Assembly (NCBI GenBank): GCA_963920635.1
Contig: OY987302.1
Span: 40,117,500 to 40,181,499 of the forward strand
DNA from: Pseudeuparius sepicola
Lineage: Eukaryota > Arthropoda > Insecta > Coleoptera > Anthribidae
Length of the DNA stretch: 64,000 nucleotides
Reading direction: 5' to 3'
Part shown: in pieces, positions 58,690 to 64,000 of the stretch
Position numbering within the stretch: position 1 is the stretch's first letter
Layout: each line of letters opens with the position of its first letter
Position numbers and translations under genes: made by a program
Notes under the pieces: generated by a model
What the model saw: the letters and a program-made list of their open reading frames with translations, nothing else
Told to the model about the DNA's origin: nothing
Database searches by the model: none

Positions 58690-59886
58690 TTAATCAATAG
58701 GTACCTCATTCCACTTTCGATTTTGGGGCAACCGCAGTTCAATACTTTGTATTTCTTGAATCTGCTTGACCGTCTGTTGCAAATCCGCTTGCAACTTCTG
58801 ATGCATCTGCTTCTGAATCATCATCTTCTGCTCGACATCTTGTTGGCTTGATTCTCCGTCCATTATGCACGATTGCCCTTTTTTAAAAATCTTTTCCTTT
58901 TCCAGTCGTTGTGAGAGCAGTTCTTCTAATTTTTTCGTTGACTGTTGGAACTGACTCTGAGAAAATATTGGCTTAGGAGGCTTTGTCCGCATATCTTCGT
59001 TTTTTTGAATCTGTGTTGGGTTAAATCTGTGAATTTGTTGCCGGTAGTCTGCATCAGGTCTGTCGAAATGCTGTTGTTGTTTACTGTGCTCTAAGATTTT
59101 CTGCTCAGTTTGCGGTAAATAATGTGCTAATGCCTGCGCATTCGGTATAATGTTTTGCTTAGGTTGAATAAAGGATTGTCTAGTTTCTTGAGTCGTATAA
59201 TCGGGTTGAGAAGATTTCCTTTGGTGTCCGACAGGTTTGCTTTCTACAAGTCTTTTATCGAAAAATTCAGGTTGTGAAACATTTCTCTGATGGACTTGGG
59301 CGGGATTCTTGTCCGGAGATACTTTTCGGGTTAGGTCGAGTTGAATGAAATCTTTAAATCCTCCCGAGTCCGACGAATTGGAATCTAACGAATCTATTTT
59401 AGTTATAGTCTTACTTAATTCCTTTTTGTTTACATTAATAATTCCACAGCAATCTGTTGATGCGTTTGACAGTATACTACAGCAAACGGTACTAGGGGAG
59501 TTGGGGGCCTTATGAGTAGCTTCTTCTATTTTTTTGTAAGTTTCATAATTTACTCGAAAATTATCACATTTCTCACTTATGTAGGTAGACTTGTAGTCGT
59601 CGTATTTTACGTTAGTTTCAACACTCACTTTTTTGTTATCTTTATAGTCGCACCTCTTTTCCATTTGCAATTCACGGCGGCCTTCTGAAGCCTTCGGCAA
59701 TTCCTTCTGGATGGATTTGTGTTCTTTGTCGGCATTAGATTTCCGGAGGTGGTTAGAACTCGACGAGTTTTCGTTGGCGATGCCCCTTTGCTGGATCTTG
59801 ACAGGTGGCACATACTTGGGCTTCGTTGGTATTGCTGGCTTCGGAGCAATCTTAGGTCGTTCCCCGCTACGATTACACTCTTGCAT
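58690..59886 (-). CDS. Large exon of an unrecognised proline/serine/glutamine-rich protein
   Basis: 398 codons from ATG without interruption. Residues 9-30 (ERPKIAPKPAIPTKPKYVPP) are rich in Pro and Lys and look like an SH3-binding region. Residues 163-180 hold KIDSLDSNSSDSGGFKDF. Residues 200-230 carry two RxxSQP repeats (HQRNVSQP and HQRKSSQP) that could be phosphorylation or 14-3-3 sites. Residues 318-385 are charged and Gln-rich with coiled-coil character (TKKLEELLSQRLEKE). There is no signal peptide or membrane segment, so it is probably a cytoplasmic adaptor or scaffold. The frame ends in KWNE then GTACCT: either the gene stops at 58690 or, more likely, a donor at 58704 joins it to further exons outside the recognised sequence. 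Composition and length differ from the transposons around it. I do not recognise the family. Confidence 0.72.
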   Translation of the reverse strand: MQECNRSGERPKIAPKPAIPTKPKYVPPVKIQQRGIANENSSSSNHLRKSNADKEHKSIQKELPKASEGRRELQMEKRCDYKDNKKVSVETNVKYDDYKSTYISEKCDNFRVNYETYKKIEEATHKAPNSPSTVCCSILSNASTDCCGIINVNKKELSKTITKIDSLDSNSSDSGGFKDFIQLDLTRKVSPDKNPAQVHQRNVSQPEFFDKRLVESKPVGHQRKSSQPDYTTQETRQSFIQPKQNIIPNAQALAHYLPQTEQKILEHSKQQQHFDRPDADYRQQIHRFNPTQIQKNEDMRTKPPKPIFSQSQFQQSTKKLEELLSQRLEKEKIFKKGQSCIMDGESSQQDVEQKMMIQKQMHQKLQADLQQTVKQIQEIQSIELRLPQNRKWNEVPID

Positions 59887-60420
59887 GGTCAGTAAACCGA
59901 TTTAAACATATTTTTGCAGTCACGCCCGATTTTCAAAACAGTGTCACTTTGTACGTCGATACGGTGAAACACGGACGAATGTAAACAAAGATACTAGCTC
60001 GACTTTTGGCTTGAAGCAAGTGGGGTTGCCCCAACCCTCTGTAAATGGTATTTTCACGGATCCAGTATTGCCACACGAGCACGTTGCAATGTTGGGGGTT
60101 GACTCCCTCCCTTGTGTGTTTCGGTGAAGCGACGCGAGGGGGCGCATGGCAGCGGTTCGATATCCGAATTGGAGGCGGGAGCACCTCGGATCACGCGGTT
60201 TCAGTTCAACGGTTGCGCCCGACAGCTCGCACTATACCCTGTTGATGCAGTTCAAACCAATTTAATATTTGATGACTTTTTCAACGTCGCACAAAGTAAC
60301 GATCAAACTTCGAGCGGAGTTCACACATGCAATGCGGACTATTACCGCACCTGCCGTTTTGTTTTTCGGGGCGCGCCATTTGACTTCGAACTGTTTACAA
60401 ACAAAAAAAGTATAAATTAG
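59887..60420 (-). promoter_or_regulatory. CpG-rich 5' region of the unknown gene
   Basis: Directly upstream of the ATG at 59886. GC and CpG rise sharply between about 59990 and 60380. No TATA box is obvious. It is probably 5' UTR and promoter; a further upstream exon is possible. Confidence 0.45.
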
Positions 60421-61737
60421 AAAAATAAAGAGTTGCATTATAGGGTCAGGCTATTGCCTAATTTTAAATACGAGTTGGTATGCTATAGTTTTGTATGAAT
60501 TTGACCGATATGGAAAATATATAATATACTTCTATAGTTTTACAGCAGAAAGCTGCTTCCTAACGGCTGTCGAATGAACTAATATTTTTAAGCATAATAT
60601 TTTCTGAATGTATGTTTGGTATACATGGGTACATGGTACCTACATCTTAATTGTTATTCTATAACTTGGTAGATACCTATACCTATTCCGGAACAATATT
60701 ATTTAAAAATATTTGTAGGGTACCTTGGTACCTACTGGTTTTTGGAATAATAAGTTGAAGTTAATTTTGTAGAAGTTATTAAGAAGCCTTCCGTTGGGGA
60801 TTATGTTTTCTGTTTACTTAGTCTTTCTCTATTAGTTCCATTAGCGCGCCGCATAAAATAGCTTCATTATTTCTTATACAAGTTAACGGATTGATCAAAT
60901 TTGTTTTATTTTATGAAATAGGGTGAAAGCTTTTAAAGGTTTCCCTCCATCTTTGGATACAACTTTTAACTGATTCGTTTCTTCAGATTTTTCGGTGAAT
61001 ATACTAGCGAATAACGGAACTATCTGAACACGAAACATGTCGCTCTGACATGTTTGGTCCAACGATCTTTCCTTCACGATAGCATAAGATATTCTCTGGA
61101 ACTATGGCGTGACCAACATTTCGTCGAATTCCGTACCCCGCATAATCGTGAGCCAAATTCGAAAGTTACACCTACATAATGTGACGCAGTCAAGATCCAA
61201 AAGCACAAACAATAACGAAGAATAATATTATGCACAAGCACGTTGCTATTAATGGTGCTGTAGAAAACAGATTCACTTGGTATTGATTCAACCTCTGATT
61301 GAACTGAACTCAAGACAGAATAAAACGTACTCATAAAACCATTTATTCCCTGTACAAAAGTGATTCTAGTATTAAATTTTCGCCCTTCCAGATATCAATA
61401 ATTGTTTAATCGACGCAGTGACGACTAAGGGACACCATTAAGTAATAGAATTATATCAATTTCTTAACCACATAATTGAATGCGTTGAGTGAAAGAAAGT
61501 ACCTAATAACTTGCGCAACCTCCATAGAATCTCGCCGCCAACAATCAGACTTGATTCCAGAAAAATCTTATTTTCATTTCTTATTCATTGCTCCTCTTTA
61601 TATTCCTTCATTTACTTCAATGTTAGTGGCTTGCAAAATCAAAGGTCCCAAGTATTTTCATTTACTTAGGTATTCCTTTTATAGAAAAGTATGATAAAAA
61701 TGAACCATTTCGTACATTTTTCTGCACGAATAAAATG
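60421..61737. other. Non-coding stretch
   Basis: No gene or element recognised. GGTACC motifs cluster near 60630-60740. Confidence 0.4.
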
Positions 61738-62395
61738 CCCAGACGTAAAATGACTTCTGATGAAGCCAACAGAACTAGTGTCATGATACAGGGGTTTAAC
61801 TCAGACAGAAGTTGCTCCCAGATTTGAAATGAGCAATAGCGACATTAGCAGGCTGGTACATCGTTTGTAAAATTAAATCGCTAGTTTTACAGAGAGATTT
61901 AAAAGTGGTGCCGAAGAAAAAACAGGAATAGAAAACGTCGTCTAACAATATCTGCCAGAAGAGAGCCGCTATCAACGTGTGGGTATCTAAGCTATCGCCT
62001 TCACGCTACTACTGGCACGCGTGTATCCATAGATACAGTTAGTGCACTCTAATCTGACACGCCAAAACCTCAGTCTAAGCGCCAGCGATCCATAAGCAGC
62101 TTATTGTGCTTAGACTGAGGTTCTCGAGTGTCAACTTAGAGAGCACGGAGCACGGACTGTACTCTGCATGAGATAATCTCGGTTCAAGATGTTTTTTTTT
62201 GTGCTGAATTCCACTTACATCAGATGATAGACAAACAAGATTGGCATAGGCAACATGTAAATTGGACCTAAGAGTGGAAAAGCGTACCTTTTATGGACGA
62301 ATCCAGGTGTGGAAGACTAGTGGCGGCAAACGAATTGAGAAATCCGGTCTGCTCAGAAATGTATGTTGTATGTGTAGGTACTTGGTGTACGTTTT
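61738..62395 (+). pseudogene. Tc1-family transposase relic interrupted by a MITE
   Basis: It opens with ATG and a start resembling Tc1 (MPRRKMTSDEANRTSV). After one frame change it gives a helix-turn-helix, GLTQTEVAPRFEMSNSDISR. A hairpin MITE (62036-62159) interrupts it. Beyond the MITE, LTSDDRQTRLAWATC and FMDESRVWKTSGGKRIE match the region around the first catalytic Asp. The second and third catalytic residues are not found. Clearly dead. Confidence 0.75.
62036..62159. mobile_element. 124-bp hairpin MITE inside a Tc1 relic
   Basis: The ends CAGTTAGTGC and complement of CAGTCCGTGC are flanked by TA (62034-62035 and 62160-62161). The inner arms ACCTCAGTCTAAGC and GCTTAGACTGAGGT pair perfectly. 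Same family as 46539-46668 by its CTCAGTCTAA core. Confidence 0.75.
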
Positions 62396-62815
62396 GTAAA
62401 AAATGAATAATATACAGTGAGTCCCCGGATATAGTTACTCCATAATATGACTGGTATAAATTCGAAAATAATTAAATGCTTTCACTAATGAGTAAAAAAC
62501 TAAAATATAAGCCTACATATTTTGTGAATATATCAAAAAGTTTAGATATGCCTTTAAGAGCAATTACGAGATGTCTATTAGAATCTTGAATGAAAAGTTC
62601 AACAGACCACTCACAAGGAGATATATAACAAAAAATAATAAAATCATGCAAGATGCCGATATAGAATATTTACCTATGGAAGGTAATTCCAGGCTCCTTT
62701 CGCCCATCGTAGCTCTGACAGCACTACCAGAAAACGGAAAGTCTTCGGATGGCTTTTTACAACAAAAATCACGAAAATTCAGGAAGATTTCACCTCGAAT
62801 GTCTAGCACCAAAAA
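62396..62815. other. Non-coding stretch
   Basis: No recognised feature. Two overlapping small frames on opposite strands (62564-62837) have no family motif. Confidence 0.35.
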
Positions 62816-63243
62816 TGTTACCTGTTGTATCTTTTAGTTTAAGGATAAGTAATCCGTTCTTAATTTCGGGAAATTGGGGTATTATATTTGGCAACGCCGC
62901 GCCAGGTTTCGAAAACCGTTGGTTAGTCTTTTTTGCGACCTAAAAAATATTCAGTTCGGGAATCGATCAGTACCGGTGAAGAAGTCGACAAAAACGGGCG
63001 CGGCGGGCGCGTTAGAATTATTTTCTTTATTTCACAATCTTACCGGGTTCACGGTTGCAGATCGGGACAATAATTATTAGGTGTTTTCCTGTAAATTTCC
63101 TTCTTTCCTTTTCCTGCTTACTACCTAAACACCGAACGAGATCTGGATAAGAGCAGAGTATCATCTCCGGTAAGTGACTTATTAATTTTTCGTACCAGCG
63201 ACCTTTATTAATTACAATTTATCAATTACGTGGTTTTGTGCAG
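62816..63243 (+). repeat. Possible 5' LTR of a BEL/Pao retrotransposon
   Basis: The stretch begins TGTTACC and ends TTTTGTGCA, the TG...CA form of LTRs, and lies about 330 bases upstream of a BEL/Pao-type gag. Sequence following it (CATTTGGTCCTTATCGACCC) is typical of BEL/Pao leaders. The partner LTR is outside the window, so both boundaries are guesses. Confidence 0.35.
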
Positions 63244-63572
63244 ACCGGTGCCAAAACATTTGGTCCTTATCGACCCGGATTACGAATTTGTCGAAATTTT
63301 GCAGTAAACTATCGGGGTTTTATTGTAAAATTTACTTGGTTGGAGTTTAAAATTGCTTCAACGTCGGTCACTTTCAACGGTGCTCAATTTATAAAAACGT
63401 CTGAGTTTTTTTGTCAGATTGTTTTCGGAACTACGGCGCGGGGCTGTTAGTTGAAAATTTGTTGACGGTTGGTACTGAAAAACGGTTTCAGTACATTATA
63501 TAGCAGTATTTAATAAACATTTACATTTAGTAACGTTGGTGTTTGGGTTATAATTTACTTTCTTGGTTGAAA

Positions 63573-64000
63573 ATGGGTACAACGCCAGAAAGAGAATTTA
63601 AGATGCTTACGGCAAAAAAAGAGTCTTTGTATTCGATTCTCCAGACAATGTATGATTTGTCAAAAAATTTGAAGGTTAAAGGTAATTTAGAAAAATTCCA
63701 AATGTTGTATTTTTCTCTGGAGACTACTCGGACCGATTTATTGCGGGTTATAGATGAAATTAATTCGGTGGGATTTGAAGTTAAACAGGATTTTTCCCCG
63801 GATTATAAAGTTCTGCCCACAATAAATGAAATTTGTTGTCACATTCGGAGTGCCGCAAACAAACTCGAGTTAGTGCCGTCCACCAATCCTTCTACCGCTA
63901 GTTCTAGTCAAAATGTCGGAAATGTAAACGTAGAGGAGTATCGCGGTTTACCGTCGTTGCCAAAAATCGAATTGCCAGATTTTTCGGGAGATATTCGCGA
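63573..64000 (+). CDS. BEL/Pao retrotransposon gag, N-terminal part (runs off the window)
   Basis: From ATG at 63573 the frame stays open for 142 codons to the window end. Its C-terminal part reads YRGLPSLPKIELPDFSGD, the start of the DUF1759 gag region of BEL/Pao elements; the preceding residues form a helical, leucine-rich N-terminal domain (LYSILQTMYDLSKNLKVKG). Gag packages the element RNA in the cytoplasm before reverse transcription. The absence of stops suggests a fairly young insertion; the pol part would follow downstream. The ORF belongs to the retrotransposon, not to the host gene at 58690-59886. Confidence 0.88.
   Translation, partial: MGTTPEREFKMLTAKKESLYSILQTMYDLSKNLKVKGNLEKFQMLYFSLETTRTDLLRVIDEINSVGFEVKQDFSPDYKVLPTINEICCHIRSAANKLELVPSTNPSTASSSQNVGNVNVEEYRGLPSLPKIELPDFSGDIR

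Overview
The window is AT-rich nuclear DNA from an arthropod, most likely an insect. The evidence is the set of families present: Tc1/mariner elements (DD34E, and a DUF4817-type with introns), a pogo/Tigger element, hAT miniature elements, many TA-flanked fold-back elements, a BEL/Pao gag, a non-LTR reverse transcriptase relic and a THAP exon. I cannot fix the order from the sequence alone. Most of the window is repeats and long non-coding stretches; only a few pieces look like host genes.

Host candidates: a THAP zinc-finger first exon on the minus strand (10077-10226) ending at a clean splice donor; a CpG-rich possible promoter plus first exon near 48800-49210; and a long minus-strand exon (58690-59886) of a 398-residue proline-, serine- and glutamine-rich protein I do not recognise, with a CpG-rich upstream region (59887-60420).

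Layout. 1-13632: fold-back and hAT-type miniature elements in AT-rich DNA, plus the THAP exon. 13633-15472: a non-autonomous TA-flanked element with internal tandem repeats. 16161-33968: two almost identical copies of a large Tc1-superfamily element in opposite orientation, 4 kb apart. Each carries a 334-residue DD34E transposase (22590-23594 minus; 30124-31128 plus). The left copy is interrupted by a 3.6-kb intron-containing DUF4817/DDE transposon (17258-20866); the right copy supplies the empty site. The 4-kb spacer holds a decayed Tc1 element (24643-26101) and a fold-back. 36248-42054: a nested stack of a hAT element, an inverted-repeat element and a pogo-like transposon with a 620-codon open frame. 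43000-55000: palindromic repeats, two of them back to back at 52120-54669. 55308-62395: a reverse transcriptase relic, nested hAT-like elements, the unknown host exon and a Tc1 relic. 62816-64000: the 5' end of a BEL/Pao retrotransposon whose gag frame runs off the window.

The least expected pattern is a set of five tiny palindromes (25-49 bp) that start with CA, end with TG and are flanked by 7-8 bp direct repeats. One sits inside a transposase relic whose reading sense shows that the palindrome plus one repeat is an insertion. They look like minimal inverted-repeat-only insertions, a class I cannot name.
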